From Natrinema salifodinae (lineage in GTDB: Archaea > Halobacteriota > Halobacteria > Halobacteriales > Natrialbaceae): DNA of 64,000 nt. Under the pieces are notes generated by a model. That model was not told where the DNA came from, ran no database searches, and saw nothing but the letters and a program-made list of their open reading frames with translations. The stretch lies in assembly GCF_900110455.1 (NCBI RefSeq), contig NZ_FOIS01000002.1, forward strand, positions 1 through 64,000. Reading direction: 5' to 3'. The translations under genes were made by a program, and so were the position numbers. Below are positions 45,975-55,138 of this stretch, piece by piece. Numbering within the stretch: position 1 is the first letter of the stretch; each line of letters starts with the position of its first letter.

Positions 45975-46565
45975 ATGGGCTATCACACGTACCCGGTCGA
46001 GCGAGCGGACGCCCTCGAGGATCCCGGTCGCTACCGGTACTGTTCCCGCGAGGAACTGCTCACGATGCTCGATCCCACGGACGACGATCGCGTGGCCGAT
46101 CTCGGCTCCGGCACGGGGTTCTACGCTGACGACGTCGCGCCGTTCGTCGACACGCTCTACGCCGTCGACGTCCAGCAGGCGATGCACGACCGCTATCGCG
46201 AGAAGGGCACCCCCGACGCCGTCGAGTTCATCACGGCCGAAGTCTCGTCGCTCCCCTTCGACGACGATCACCTCGACGGCGCCTACTCGACGATGACCCA
46301 TCACGAGTACGCGGCACCGGTGAACGGGACTGACGCTGACGCCGATGCTGGCGACGGCGCGCTCGCCGAACTCGCGCGAGTGCTCCGGCCCGGCGCTCGC
46401 CTGGTCACGGTCGACTGGTCGGCCGACGGCAGCGGGGAGTCCGGCCCGCCGCTGGCGGAACGGTACGATCTCGACGAGGCGACAGCCCAACTGGAGGCCG
46501 CCGGATTCGAGATCGAGACCGCCAGCGACCGACCGGAGACGATCGCGATCGTCGCGACCCGATGA
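45975..46565 (+). CDS. Class I SAM-dependent methyltransferase
   Basis: 196 residues. The SAM-binding motif is VADLGSGTGFYADDVAPF; YAVDVQQAMHDRYR and ELARVLRPGARLVTVDW complete motifs II-III. Closest in style to small UbiE/Methyltransf_11 proteins; substrate unknown. The ATG at 45975 (MGYHTYPVERADAL) is chosen; the frame is open far upstream as the shadow of the transporter. Confidence 0.87.
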   Translation: MGYHTYPVERADALEDPGRYRYCSREELLTMLDPTDDDRVADLGSGTGFYADDVAPFVDTLYAVDVQQAMHDRYREKGTPDAVEFITAEVSSLPFDDDHLDGAYSTMTHHEYAAPVNGTDADADAGDGALAELARVLRPGARLVTVDWSADGSGESGPPLAERYDLDEATAQLEAAGFEIETASDRPETIAIVATR

Positions 46566-46725
46566 CGGCGGACCGAACGGGCGGACGATAAATCACTCAA
46601 ATTCGGCCGATCACGGCGTCGCCGCCTGCCCGCACTCCGAACACCGTGACTGCGGGTACCGGGAGACGGCCGACGGCCTCGACGGCAGTCCGGGATGTGA
46701 CGGATCAGCCGGGCGCGCTCGCTGC

Positions 46726-47196
46726 TCAGTCGAAGTCGGGCAGGTCCTCCGGCGGTTCGTACTCCGCCTCCCAGTCGACGTACTCCTCCTTGAGCGTGAC
46801 CGAGACGATCTGGCCGAACTCTGTCAGCTCGGCGTTGATCGAGGAGACCGTCCCCCAGGTGTCGAGGTCGGGGTGGTACTCCCGGGCCTGCCAATCCTCG
46901 GGGATACCGGGCGCGTGATAGCCGACGCGGTCGGCGAAGTCGTCCCAGAAGAAATCGAAGCCGGCGAAGAGATCGAGGTCGCGGGCGATTCCGTACTCGC
47001 GCTCCTCGAGATCGGTGTCCGCGCGCCACTCGTCGAACGCTTCCTCCCAGGCGCCCTCCTCGAGGAACGCCTGGAGCTCCTCGCGCCGGTAGTCGATCTC
47101 CTCGGTCCCGTCAGCGCTGATGGTCGCGTCCTCGTACTCGTTGGGATCGACGAACTCCAACTCCGGCGGCTCGGGGGGGTCGACCTCGAGTGTCAT
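46726..47196 (-). CDS. Uncharacterised acidic protein, paralogue of the one at 48658
   Basis: 156 residues. MTLEVDPPEPPELEF opens the protein; the core REELQAFLEEGAWEEAFDEW and DFFWDDFADRVGYHAPGIPE is clearly shared with the protein at 48658-49107. No membrane segment, cysteine or catalytic motif is evident; soluble cytoplasmic. Family not recognised. It lies just downstream of an M20 deacylase gene on the same strand. Confidence 0.75.
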   Translation of the reverse strand: MTLEVDPPEPPELEFVDPNEYEDATISADGTEEIDYRREELQAFLEEGAWEEAFDEWRADTDLEEREYGIARDLDLFAGFDFFWDDFADRVGYHAPGIPEDWQAREYHPDLDTWGTVSSINAELTEFGQIVSVTLKEEYVDWEAEYEPPEDLPDFD

Positions 47197-47306
47197 GGGC
47201 GGACGTAGGGCGGGTCACCGGATAAGAATTCCCACCTTTCGGTCGCGATCACGGCCGCGGTTGCGGTCGTCGTCGCCCGCTCGGGACGGCGGCGCCCGAT
47301 TCGGAC

Positions 47307-48593
47307 TCAGCCGTCGCGTCGCCGCTCGAGTTCGCGTTCGAGTTCGAACGGCAGCCGCGCGTACGCGAACGCGTTCTGGCGGAGTTTGTCGACGGTCGTG
47401 TACTCGTCGATCGCGTGAGCCGTTCCAGTGCCGGTCGCGAACTCGACGGTCGGAACGCCGGCCTCCCGGAACACCTGGGCGTCGCCGCTGCCCGTTGCGA
47501 ACCGGCGGTAGACCGGCGTCGGGAGGACGTCGTCGGCGACCGCGGTCGTCGCGCGGACGATCGGCGACTCGGGGTCCGTGTACGACCCCTCGGTCCACCT
47601 GACGTTCGTGAGCGTCGCGGCGGCCCGATCGTCGAGACAGTCGCGGATCCGCGAGACGATCGCCTCGGGATCGACCGACGGCAACACGCGGATGTCGAGT
47701 TGCGCCGTGGCGCTCGGGGGAACGGTATTGACGGCGTCACCGCCGGCTAATGTCCCGAGGTTGACGGTCGGCGAGTGAAACAGGTCCACCGCCGCGTTCT
47801 CGTTGAGATAGTGCGAGTAGTACTCGACGCTCTCGGCGAGGATCGCGTCGTCGATCCCCTCGGTTGGGACGTCGAACCCGTGAAGCCGGCGTCGGCACGT
47901 CTCGACGACCTCGTAGAGGCGATCGATCGCGTTCTCGCCGAGCATCGGCCGCGACCCGTGGGCGGCGCGGCCCTCGTACTCGATCGAGGGCCAGATGTAC
48001 CCCCGGTCGCCGACCGCGATCGAGTTGACGTCGCGCCGGCCGGTCGCCTCGCCGATGACGCAGGCGTCGGGGTCCAGTCGGTCGCTCTTTAACCGCGCGG
48101 TCAGTCCCACGTCGCCGCCGACTTCCTCGTCGCTTACGAAGGCGAACTGCAGCGTCACCGGCGGCACGGTGTCGGTGCGAGCGTACGCGCGAGCGACCTG
48201 GACCATCGCGCCGATGGCCCCTTTCATGTCCGTCGTGCCCCTGCCATACAGCCGGTCGCCGACGACGTCGCCAAGCGGATCGTAGTCCCACTCCGCGGCG
48301 TCGAACGGGACCGTATCGACGTGGCCGTTGTACATGAGCGTGAAGTCGCTGGCGCCCGGCAGCGTCGCGACGACGTTCGGTTTCATCGGATCGACGGCAA
48401 ACCGCTCGCAGTCGAGGCCGAGCGATTCGAACTCGTCGGTGAGCCGCTCGATCAGTTCCCGCGTGTTGCCCGGCGGATTCCGGGTGTCCGCGGCGACGAT
48501 CCGCCTGGTGGTCTCGAGTAGCTCGCGGGTGTTGTCCGCCAGATACGTTCGTACGGAGCCGACGGCGCCGCGCTCGTCGTCCATACCGGTCAT
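47307..48593 (-). CDS. M20-family deacylase/peptidase (ArgE/DapE-like)
   Basis: 428 residues. Zinc ligands and catalytic residues are visible: MYNGHVDTVPF (His, Asp), LYGRGTTDMKGAIGAM, FVSDEEVGGDVG (catalytic Glu pair), VIGEATGRRDVN and AHAIDEYT at the end; a dimerisation domain lies between. Hydrolyses N-acyl amino acids or small peptides (acetylornithine, succinyl-diaminopimelate and similar). Exact substrate unknown. Start MTGMDDERG, or the second Met. Flanked by two paralogous acidic proteins on the same strand. Confidence 0.9.
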   Translation of the reverse strand: MTGMDDERGAVGSVRTYLADNTRELLETTRRIVAADTRNPPGNTRELIERLTDEFESLGLDCERFAVDPMKPNVVATLPGASDFTLMYNGHVDTVPFDAAEWDYDPLGDVVGDRLYGRGTTDMKGAIGAMVQVARAYARTDTVPPVTLQFAFVSDEEVGGDVGLTARLKSDRLDPDACVIGEATGRRDVNSIAVGDRGYIWPSIEYEGRAAHGSRPMLGENAIDRLYEVVETCRRRLHGFDVPTEGIDDAILAESVEYYSHYLNENAAVDLFHSPTVNLGTLAGGDAVNTVPPSATAQLDIRVLPSVDPEAIVSRIRDCLDDRAAATLTNVRWTEGSYTDPESPIVRATTAVADDVLPTPVYRRFATGSGDAQVFREAGVPTVEFATGTGTAHAIDEYTTVDKLRQNAFAYARLPFELERELERRRDG

Positions 48594-48657
48594 ATCGGTC
48601 GTTGATCGGCTAAAATCTCAGGCTCGATTTCAATTTCCATCTGTGAATCGAGTTATG

Positions 48658-49107
48658 TTACCCCCAGTCGTAGCCGAACTCCTCGGCGTCGCGGTGGATA
48701 TAATCGGTCTCGAGCGCTTCGCTCACCATTCGCGCGAGGTCGTCTAGCTCCTCCTCGATGTCCTCGATATCGTCCGCGTCGAGGTCGTCGTGCGTTTCCG
48801 GCAACTCCGCCGGAACCGCCGGCGCGCGGTAGCCGACGTCCGCCGCGGCCGGGTTCCAGTAAAAGTCGAGTTCGTCGAGCAGCCCCAGCTCGCGGACGGC
48901 CCGGAATTCGTCCTCGGTCAGGTAGGTGTGTGCGGCCCATTCGTCGAAGACGTCCTCCCAGGCGCCCGCTGCCAGGAAGTCGGCCAGCTCCTCCCGGCGC
49001 GTGTCGTCACCCGTCCGCTCGTCCGGTTCGTCGACGGCGTCGTAGTCGCCCGGATCCTGCGGGCCGCTGAGCGTCGGCGGATCGGGAATCTCGACATCGA
49101 GCGTCAT
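48658..49107 (-). CDS. Uncharacterised acidic protein, paralogue of the one at 46726
   Basis: 149 residues, MTLDVEIPDPPTLSG at the start. The core REELADFLAAGAWEDVFDEW and LDFYWNPAAADVGYRAPAVP aligns along its whole length with the neighbour at 46726-47196. The end DAEEFGYDWG differs. Soluble, no recognised domain. The pair brackets an M20 deacylase gene, pointing to an old local duplication or a shared function. Confidence 0.75.
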   Translation of the reverse strand: MTLDVEIPDPPTLSGPQDPGDYDAVDEPDERTGDDTRREELADFLAAGAWEDVFDEWAAHTYLTEDEFRAVRELGLLDELDFYWNPAAADVGYRAPAVPAELPETHDDLDADDIEDIEEELDDLARMVSEALETDYIHRDAEEFGYDWG

Positions 49108-49238
49108 ACCCGAACGTTCGCCCGGCGGCGGTATGGGCGTTTGCCCGGCAGGAGACCGGGTCGGGCCGTCGCCGGCGCGCGTCGATACGGCCTGGTTCGG
49201 GTCGATCCGTCCGATTCCCGCCTTTGAACGCGTCCCCT

Positions 49239-49250
49239 ATAGTTATTTCA
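49239..49250 (+). promoter_or_regulatory. TATA box of the SHOCT-protein gene
   Basis: TATAGTTATTTC, 22-33 nt before the ATG at 49272; supports a leaderless start there rather than upstream. Confidence 0.5.
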
Positions 49251-49271
49251 ACCGCGATACAACCACCATGT

Positions 49272-49718
49272 ATGGCCAGCGGGAGCGACGGCGGTCGGGA
49301 GTACTCCCTCGTCGAGCTGTTCGCTATCAAGTTCGTCCTGGCCGACGTACTGATCATCGCGGTCTTGCTGCTGTCCGGACCGCTGTACGCCATCCTGCTA
49401 ACCGCCCTGCTCGTGCTCGGCGGCCTCCTCCTGTGGTATCTGGTTGAACGAGCCGGCACCGGGCCGTCCAACGCCGTCGATGCCGACCGGTCCGTCGAAC
49501 GGCCGGCCGACTACGGCCAGGCGGGCGCGGGGTCCACCTCCGATTTCGAGTCCGATCCCGATCCCGACCCCGTGACGATCCTTCAGGAACGGTACGCTGC
49601 CGGCGAGCTCACCGAGACCGAGTTCGAGGCGAAGCTAGACCGACTGCTCGAGGCCGACGAGCGCGCCGAGGCGGCGGGCGTCGAGACGGAGTCGCTGTCG
49701 CTCGAACGGACCGACTGA
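49272..49718 (+). CDS. SHOCT-domain membrane protein
   Basis: 148 residues. Two close transmembrane helices (about 15-55: FAIKFVLADVLIIAVLLLSG, LYAILLTALLVLGGLLLWYL), an acidic linker, then the short C-terminal SHOCT motif TILQERYAAGELTETEFEAKL. SHOCT helices are thought to mediate oligomerisation. Function unknown. The ATG at 49272 has a TATA box at leaderless spacing; an upstream in-frame ATG at 49224 lies before it. Confidence 0.82.
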   Translation: MASGSDGGREYSLVELFAIKFVLADVLIIAVLLLSGPLYAILLTALLVLGGLLLWYLVERAGTGPSNAVDADRSVERPADYGQAGAGSTSDFESDPDPDPVTILQERYAAGELTETEFEAKLDRLLEADERAEAAGVETESLSLERTD

Positions 49719-49776
49719 AACCGACCACCGACCGCCATCCCAACACTCAATCGCCGGCCCATCGTAGCGCCGCGTA

Positions 49777-50556
49777 ATGACCGACTACGAGGCAGCGATC
49801 CTCGACGTCGACGGGACGATCGTCCGGGGCGAGGAACTGCTCCCCGGCGCCACCGACGGCCTGCGCGCACTCGACGCGGCCGGCTGTTCGCGATTACTCT
49901 TCTCGAACAACCCGACGCGGGGAAGCGACCACTACCGCGAGAAGCTCGCACCCCACGGGATCGACGTCGATCCGGAGACCGTTCTCACGTCCGCGACCGT
50001 CTCGGCGGCGTACCTGACGTCGACCCATCCCGGCGAACGGGTCTACCTCGTCGGCGGCGAACGCCTCGAATCGATCCTCGAGGAGGCGGCCGTCGAGTTG
50101 ACGACAGACCCCGACGCGGCCGAGGTCGTGCTGGGATCCTTCGACGAGAATTTCTCGTACAGCGCGCTCCGGTCGGCCCTGCGGGCGCTCGACGGCGACG
50201 TTCCCTTCTACGGTACCGATCCGGACGCGACGATTCCGGTCGACGGCGGCGAGATTCCCGGTTCGGGCGCGATCCTCGCCGCGATGGCGGCCGTCGCCGG
50301 CCACGAGCCCGACGCTATCCTGGGCAAGCCCTCCTCGGTCGCGGCCACGGCAACCATGGATCGCTTAGACGCCGATCCGACGCAGACGCTGGTCGTCGGC
50401 GATCGGCTCGACACCGATATCGCGCTCGGGAACCAGGCCGGCATGGAAACGGCGCTGGTGCTCACCGGCGTCACCGAGCGGGCGGACCTGGCGGCGGCAG
50501 ACGTCGAACCGGATCACGTCCTCGAGTCGCTGGCCGCGGTCGAGACGCTCCTGTAA
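49777..50556 (+). CDS. HAD-superfamily IIA phosphatase (NagD-like)
   Basis: 259 residues. ILDVDGTIVRGEELLPG (Asp10, Asp12) is motif I, LLFSNNPTRG motif II, ILGKPSS motif III and VVGDRLDTDIALGNQAGMET motif IV; the C2A cap is in the middle. Dephosphorylates sugar phosphates, phosphoglycolate or nucleotides; the true substrate is unknown. A single gene 58 bases after the SHOCT gene, possibly co-transcribed. Confidence 0.92.
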   Translation: MTDYEAAILDVDGTIVRGEELLPGATDGLRALDAAGCSRLLFSNNPTRGSDHYREKLAPHGIDVDPETVLTSATVSAAYLTSTHPGERVYLVGGERLESILEEAAVELTTDPDAAEVVLGSFDENFSYSALRSALRALDGDVPFYGTDPDATIPVDGGEIPGSGAILAAMAAVAGHEPDAILGKPSSVAATATMDRLDADPTQTLVVGDRLDTDIALGNQAGMETALVLTGVTERADLAAADVEPDHVLESLAAVETLL

Positions 50557-50642
50557 CGGGAGTCGGTACGACGGGTTCTTTACTCGGTGTTAGAATCGTA
50601 CGTGAATCGCCGAATTCGGCACTTATCACCCGCGAGAGCGGT

Positions 50643-51434
50643 CTATATGATCGCGGTCACGATGACGAACGTTCCGGCTGCGCCGGCGAGGATCCCGACC
50701 GCACGTGCCAACCGTTCGCCCCACGCAACCGTCCGTTCGAGCGAGATCGCCACCGCGATGAGCGCCATCCAGACGAGGTTCATCGAGCCCACGATCACCA
50801 TGAACGCGAACAGCGCCCAGCAGCATCCCACGCAGAAGATGCTGAACTGCCAACTCATCCGAACCGCACCGCGAACCCCCGGCCGGTGGTGACCCAGAAG
50901 GAACCCGAGCGGCGACCGGCAATACCGCAGACACCGGTATTTGTACGGGGACAGCTGATAGCCCGACAGGAGCAGCAGCGTCCCGCCCAGCAAGAACCCG
51001 CCGTAGGCGTCCGCGAGGCCGGCGATCGGCACCAGGGCGTTGACAGCAAGCGGGACGAGTCCGGTCAGCGTCCAGACGAGCGCGTACGTCCCGATAAACG
51101 CGCCGAGTCGCGCCGCTTTCCCTGCGGCCGTCGCTCCCTCGAGCGTCTCGGCGTACAGCCGGAAGAGCGGGACCGACGACGGATACATCATGGCGATCAT
51201 CATCGCGCCCCACATGGCCAGGTAAAGACCGATACCCGTCGCCCCGTTCGAGAGCGCCATCGCCTCCGGCACCCCCGGATCGGACAGTTGCGTGTCCATC
51301 CCGCCACCAGACATCGGAAGCCAGCCACCGATGACCGCCGCCCACGCGAGCAACACGATCCCGTACGTGACGAGCGCGACGATCGGGATACGCCGGCGGA
51401 TAATTCGGTCCCGGAACGAGTCGGCTATCCCCAT
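50643..51434 (-). CDS. DUF2182 membrane protein (predicted metal-binding)
   Basis: 263 residues with about seven transmembrane helices. MWGAMMIAMMYPSSVPLFRL is the signature methionine-rich helix; YRCLRYCRSPLGFLLGHH and FCVGCCWALFAFMVIVGSMN carry the conserved Cys and His residues thought to bind a metal. The DUF1326 gene lies immediately upstream on the same strand, and the two families are commonly neighbours in bacteria. Transport or modification of a metal is inferred only. Confidence 0.88.
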   Translation of the reverse strand: MGIADSFRDRIIRRRIPIVALVTYGIVLLAWAAVIGGWLPMSGGGMDTQLSDPGVPEAMALSNGATGIGLYLAMWGAMMIAMMYPSSVPLFRLYAETLEGATAAGKAARLGAFIGTYALVWTLTGLVPLAVNALVPIAGLADAYGGFLLGGTLLLLSGYQLSPYKYRCLRYCRSPLGFLLGHHRPGVRGAVRMSWQFSIFCVGCCWALFAFMVIVGSMNLVWMALIAVAISLERTVAWGERLARAVGILAGAAGTFVIVTAII

Positions 51435-51466
51435 ACGTGATCAGCTGGATTGCCGCCCCTCCGTCG

Positions 51467-52078
51467 TCAGGCGTTCGCCAGTTCGAAGTCGCCGAGGTAG
51501 GCGTTATTCCCCGAAACGTCCCACGCAAACTCGTCGTCGTAGGAGACGGTGGCCGTCGTCGACTTCCCGGTCTGCACCTCGTGGTCGTTCGTCAATGGGT
51601 GGGGCGAGATCGTACCGACCTCCTCGTTGAACCCGACTGCGCCGCTCGCATCCATTTCGATGACGTCCCCGATCTCGACGGCGAACTCCGACCCGTCCCG
51701 CGAGAAGGAGATCGGAACGACCGCGACGTCGGCGGATCTGACGTGCGTGTCGGCGACGGGCGCCCAGATCCCGCCGGCGCGACCGAAGTAGATGTCCTCG
51801 ATGGCCTCTCGCTGCTCGTCGTCGGCCGTCTCGTCGACGAGCAACACGACGTCCCACTCCGTCTCGGGGTCGAACATGACGCCCTCGTCGGTGGAGATGA
51901 GCATGCCGACGTCCAGTCCGCTCAGGTCGACGTCGCCGTAGATCCCCTCCTCGATGTGCCACGCCAGCGAGACGGTACAGACGTCGTCGTCCGGCGGTTC
52001 CAGCCACACGCACTGGCACGCGACGTCGCAGTTACAGGCTTCGACGTAGTCCCCCTTGATGGTCCATTCTCGAGTCAT
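51467..52078 (-). CDS. DUF1326 protein
   Basis: 203 residues. The N-terminal YVEACNCDVACQCVW (Cys15, 17, 21, 23) is the characteristic cysteine cluster; DVCTVSLAWHIEEGIYGDVDLSG and WAPVADTHVRSADVAVVPI follow the family pattern. No signal peptide, so cytoplasmic; the cysteines could bind a metal. It precedes the DUF2182 membrane protein by 32 bases and should be in the same operon. Confidence 0.9.
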   Translation of the reverse strand: MTREWTIKGDYVEACNCDVACQCVWLEPPDDDVCTVSLAWHIEEGIYGDVDLSGLDVGMLISTDEGVMFDPETEWDVVLLVDETADDEQREAIEDIYFGRAGGIWAPVADTHVRSADVAVVPISFSRDGSEFAVEIGDVIEMDASGAVGFNEEVGTISPHPLTNDHEVQTGKSTTATVSYDDEFAWDVSGNNAYLGDFELANA

Positions 52079-52350
52079 TAGTGGACAACCGTGTGGTATG
52101 ACAACGCGTGTCTCGATAAAGCTATCCGGTGGTATTCACTACGCCGCCTTGCCAGACGATGGCGAGTTCAGCAGTCAGCGCGACCATCATCCGAACATAC
52201 GCATCGCGAATTTCCGACTAGTGCTGCGGAAGAAACCGTGTCACATCTCCTGATAATGCCCTGTTAGGTGAGAAACCGCAATCGCGCATCCGATCTCATC
52301 GCCTGCGTTCCGGAGATATGCTTATCAGTTACTATCACAACGTACGGCAT

Positions 52351-52590
52351 ATGAGAGAACGAGTGAAACAGGCGTTGCTGCGTGCGCGGTACGCAGCGAT
52401 CGGTGCGGCAGTTGGGGCGGCGATCGGCGGCGCGTTCAGTCGAAACGGCGCGAGTACCGGCGGCGCGATCGGCGGGCTCGTCGGCGCGACTATCGCCGAC
52501 ACGCGCGGAACCGTCGATACGCTGCTCGAAGATGCGAGAGCGACAGAACTCGGCAGTCCATTCTCGGACGAGGACCGAGGTCAGAACTGA
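52351..52590 (+). CDS. Small glycine-zipper protein
   Basis: 79 residues. A basic N-terminus (MRERVKQALLRARY) is followed by AAIGAAVGAAIGGAFSR and TGGAIGGLVGATIAD, two glycine-zipper helices that could insert in a membrane as a hairpin, then an acidic tail. The TATA-like element CTTATCAG (about 52321-52328) supports the ATG at 52351. Function unknown. Confidence 0.65.
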   Translation: MRERVKQALLRARYAAIGAAVGAAIGGAFSRNGASTGGAIGGLVGATIADTRGTVDTLLEDARATELGSPFSDEDRGQN

Positions 52591-52740
52591 GTCTCCGCGT
52601 CGAACACTGTTTTTCCGGTCCGTGACGCCGATTCCGATCGGCGGAGACGTCGAACTTGATCCGCGAACCGAATTGTCTCGGTTCGAGTGAGTTGACCAGG
52701 CGGCGCCCGGTTCCATCCGGAGAGACGCGTGATAGCCGGG

Positions 52741-53193
52741 TCAGTGGCCGCCGTTTCCGTTCCGCCCGTCCAGCGCAGCCTGGCGGAGCCGCTCGCCCTC
52801 GTCGGTGCTGACGGTCAGTTCGGGGACCGCGGTCGGTTGCTTGTCCTCGTCGATCGCAACGTAGACGAAGTACGATTCGGTGGTCCGCTCGCGCTCGCGG
52901 GTCTGGAGGTTCTCGCGCTCGGTGACCAGGCGGACCTTCACGCTCGAGGTGCCGGCGTCGTAGACGTAGGCGGTGATGTAGGCCGTGTCGCCGACGGGGA
53001 TCGGCCGTTCGAAGTTCATCTGGTTGACGTGGGCGGTAACGCACATCTCGCCGGCAAAGCGTATGGCCGACATCGCGCCCACCTCGTCCATCCACTTCAT
53101 GACGTTGCCGCCGTGGGCGACGTCGAGCATGTTGGCGTGGTTCGGCTGTACCATCTCCCGATTTTCCACGACCGTCTCGATGAGATCCGTCAT
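52741..53193 (-). CDS. Hotdog-fold acyl-CoA thioesterase
   Basis: 150 residues. NHANMLDVAHGGNVMKWMDEVGAMSAIRFAG carries the catalytic Asn/Asp-type residues of BACH/YciA-like thioesterases; VNFERPIPVGDTAYITAYV-type and SSVKVRLVTERENL strands complete the fold. Cleaves acyl-CoA to free acid and CoA; chain-length preference unknown. The ATG at 53191-53193 (MTDLIETVVENRE) is the natural start. Confidence 0.9.
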   Translation of the reverse strand: MTDLIETVVENREMVQPNHANMLDVAHGGNVMKWMDEVGAMSAIRFAGEMCVTAHVNQMNFERPIPVGDTAYITAYVYDAGTSSVKVRLVTERENLQTRERERTTESYFVYVAIDEDKQPTAVPELTVSTDEGERLRQAALDGRNGNGGH

Positions 53194-53368
53194 TGCCCGA
53201 CGTTTCCCGACGCCGGCAATCAGTCTTGCCTTCACCGCGTCCCGGGGCGGCCCCGCGTTCCGCGACGGCGGTCGCTACCCGTCCGCTCGGCCACCAGACC
53301 GCGATCGGACGTTCGCACCCATTGCGAACTCCGATACTGGTAAAAGTCGCCGTCGAGTTGATCCGGTA

Positions 53369-55138
53369 ATGAGCGATGCAGGCGAGGCCGACGTGCCGGA
53401 GCCGCCCGAACCGCCCGACCGCGAGCGCGGTTCCGTCCAGGTTCTCGGGACGGCACACGTCTCGCAAGCGAGCGTCGACGAAGTCCGCGAAACGGTCGAA
53501 GAGGAAGATCCCGACGTCGTCGCCGTCGAGTTAGACGAAGGACGCTACAATCAGATGCAGGGCGGGACGCCCGACGACATCGAGGCGGAGGACCTCCTCT
53601 CCGGGAACACGGTCTTCCAGTTTCTCGCCTACTGGATGCTGTCGTACGTCCAGTCGCGGCTGGGCGAGCAGTTCGACATCGAGCCAGGCGCCGACATGCG
53701 CGCCGGCATCGAGGCCGCCGAGGCCAACGGCAGCGGCGTCGCCTTAGTCGACCGCGACATTCAGGTGACGATCCAGCGGTTCTGGAGTCGCCTCTCGTTC
53801 ACCGAGAAGTTGAAGATGGTCGGCGGGCTCGCGCTCGGGGTGACCGATCCCCGGACGATCGGGCTCACCTTCGGCGCCGTCGCCGGCGTCCTGCTGGGGC
53901 TGCTGACCACCGCGTTCATCGCACCGATGCTCGGCGTCGGGGATATCCTCCAGCTGGGCGTCACCGATCCGACGACGCTGCAGTACGTCGGCGGCGCCGC
54001 CATCGGCGCGCTCGCCGGCGCGTTCGTCGGCCTGGTCGCCTTCCCCTCGTTCGACGGCGCCGCGCGACGGACCGGTGGCGCCCTCTCGGGCTTCTCGATA
54101 CGCGTCCTGGCCGGCCTGGTCCTCGGGATCGGCGGCTGTCTCGCGCTGGTGGTGACCGGCACCTTCGTCGGACCCCTCTCGGCGTCGACCGCCGAGAGCG
54201 CCGGCGTCTACGCGATCCGCGGAGCGGCCGGAATGCTGGCCGGACTCGGCGTCGGTGTCGCGATCGGGGCCGTCCTCGGGATCGTCCTCGACGCCGCCGG
54301 CGCGGACGTCGAGGAGGTCGACGAGATCGACATCGAGGAGCTGACCGACGGCGACGTCGTCACCGCCATGATGGAGGAGTTCCGTCAGTTCAGCCCCCAG
54401 GGAGCGAACGCCCTGATCGACGAGCGTGACGCCTACATCGCGCACAACCTCCACCAGCTTCGCGAGCAGGGGTACGACGTCCTCGCCGTCGTCGGCGCCG
54501 GCCACCGGGCCGGGATCGAACGGCATCTCGAGAACCCCAAGGCGATCCCGGCGATGGAATCGCTGTCCGGAACCGCCTCTGGCCGGCGGTTCTCGCCGCT
54601 GAAGCTCGTCGGCTACCTGGTCACCGTCGGCTTCCTCGCCTTCTTCTTCCTGCTGATCATGGCAGGGGTTCGGAACACGTTCCTGCTGAAGCTGTTCGGC
54701 GCCTGGTTCCTGTTCAACGGGCTGTTCGCGTTCGGCTTGGCCCGCCTGGCCGGCGCGCGCTGGCTCAGCGCGGGCGTCGGCGGCGCGGTCGCCTGGCTGA
54801 CCAGCATCAACCCGCTGCTGGCGCCGGGGTGGTTCACGGGTTACGTCGAGCTCAAGTACCGGCCGGTCAACGTCCGGGACATCCAGACGCTAAACGAGAT
54901 CGTCGACGACACCGAGCGGCCGATCGAAGAGGCGCTGTCGGCGATGTTCGACGTGCCGCTGTTCCGCCTGATCATGATCGTCGCGCTCACGAACATCGGG
55001 AGCATCATCGCGACGTTCCTGTTCCCGTTCGTAATCTTGCCGTGGCTGGCGCCCGAGATCGGCGGCGTCGATGCGCTGATGGGTGAACTGATCCGCGGCG
55101 CCGAGAACAGTCTGGAGCTGCTCCGGAGGTTCCTCTGA
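53369..55138 (+). CDS. TraB/PrgY-family membrane protein
   Basis: 589 residues. VQVLGTAHVSQASVDEVRETV and VVAVELDEGRYNQMQGG (about 23-65) are the TraB/GumN-type motif pair; DVLAVVGAGHRAGIERHL near the middle holds the third motif. The domain is interrupted by a Gly/Ala-rich membrane insert with several helices (about 150-300), and the C-terminal third has another four to five helices. TraB-like proteins are suspected metalloproteases or pheromone inhibitors; the archaeal role is unknown. The ATG at 53369 is chosen. The stop overlaps the next gene by one base (TGATG). Confidence 0.85.
   Translation: MSDAGEADVPEPPEPPDRERGSVQVLGTAHVSQASVDEVRETVEEEDPDVVAVELDEGRYNQMQGGTPDDIEAEDLLSGNTVFQFLAYWMLSYVQSRLGEQFDIEPGADMRAGIEAAEANGSGVALVDRDIQVTIQRFWSRLSFTEKLKMVGGLALGVTDPRTIGLTFGAVAGVLLGLLTTAFIAPMLGVGDILQLGVTDPTTLQYVGGAAIGALAGAFVGLVAFPSFDGAARRTGGALSGFSIRVLAGLVLGIGGCLALVVTGTFVGPLSASTAESAGVYAIRGAAGMLAGLGVGVAIGAVLGIVLDAAGADVEEVDEIDIEELTDGDVVTAMMEEFRQFSPQGANALIDERDAYIAHNLHQLREQGYDVLAVVGAGHRAGIERHLENPKAIPAMESLSGTASGRRFSPLKLVGYLVTVGFLAFFFLLIMAGVRNTFLLKLFGAWFLFNGLFAFGLARLAGARWLSAGVGGAVAWLTSINPLLAPGWFTGYVELKYRPVNVRDIQTLNEIVDDTERPIEEALSAMFDVPLFRLIMIVALTNIGSIIATFLFPFVILPWLAPEIGGVDALMGELIRGAENSLELLRRFL

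Noticed and set aside
46610-46690. CSECG-like motif on the minus strand after the paralogue at 46726
   Set aside because: Only a single CxxC, no start codon in frame and no continuation; chance.
52098-52253. 51-residue plus-strand ORF in the gap after the DUF1326 gene
   Set aside because: Non-acidic composition and no motif; more likely intergenic sequence.
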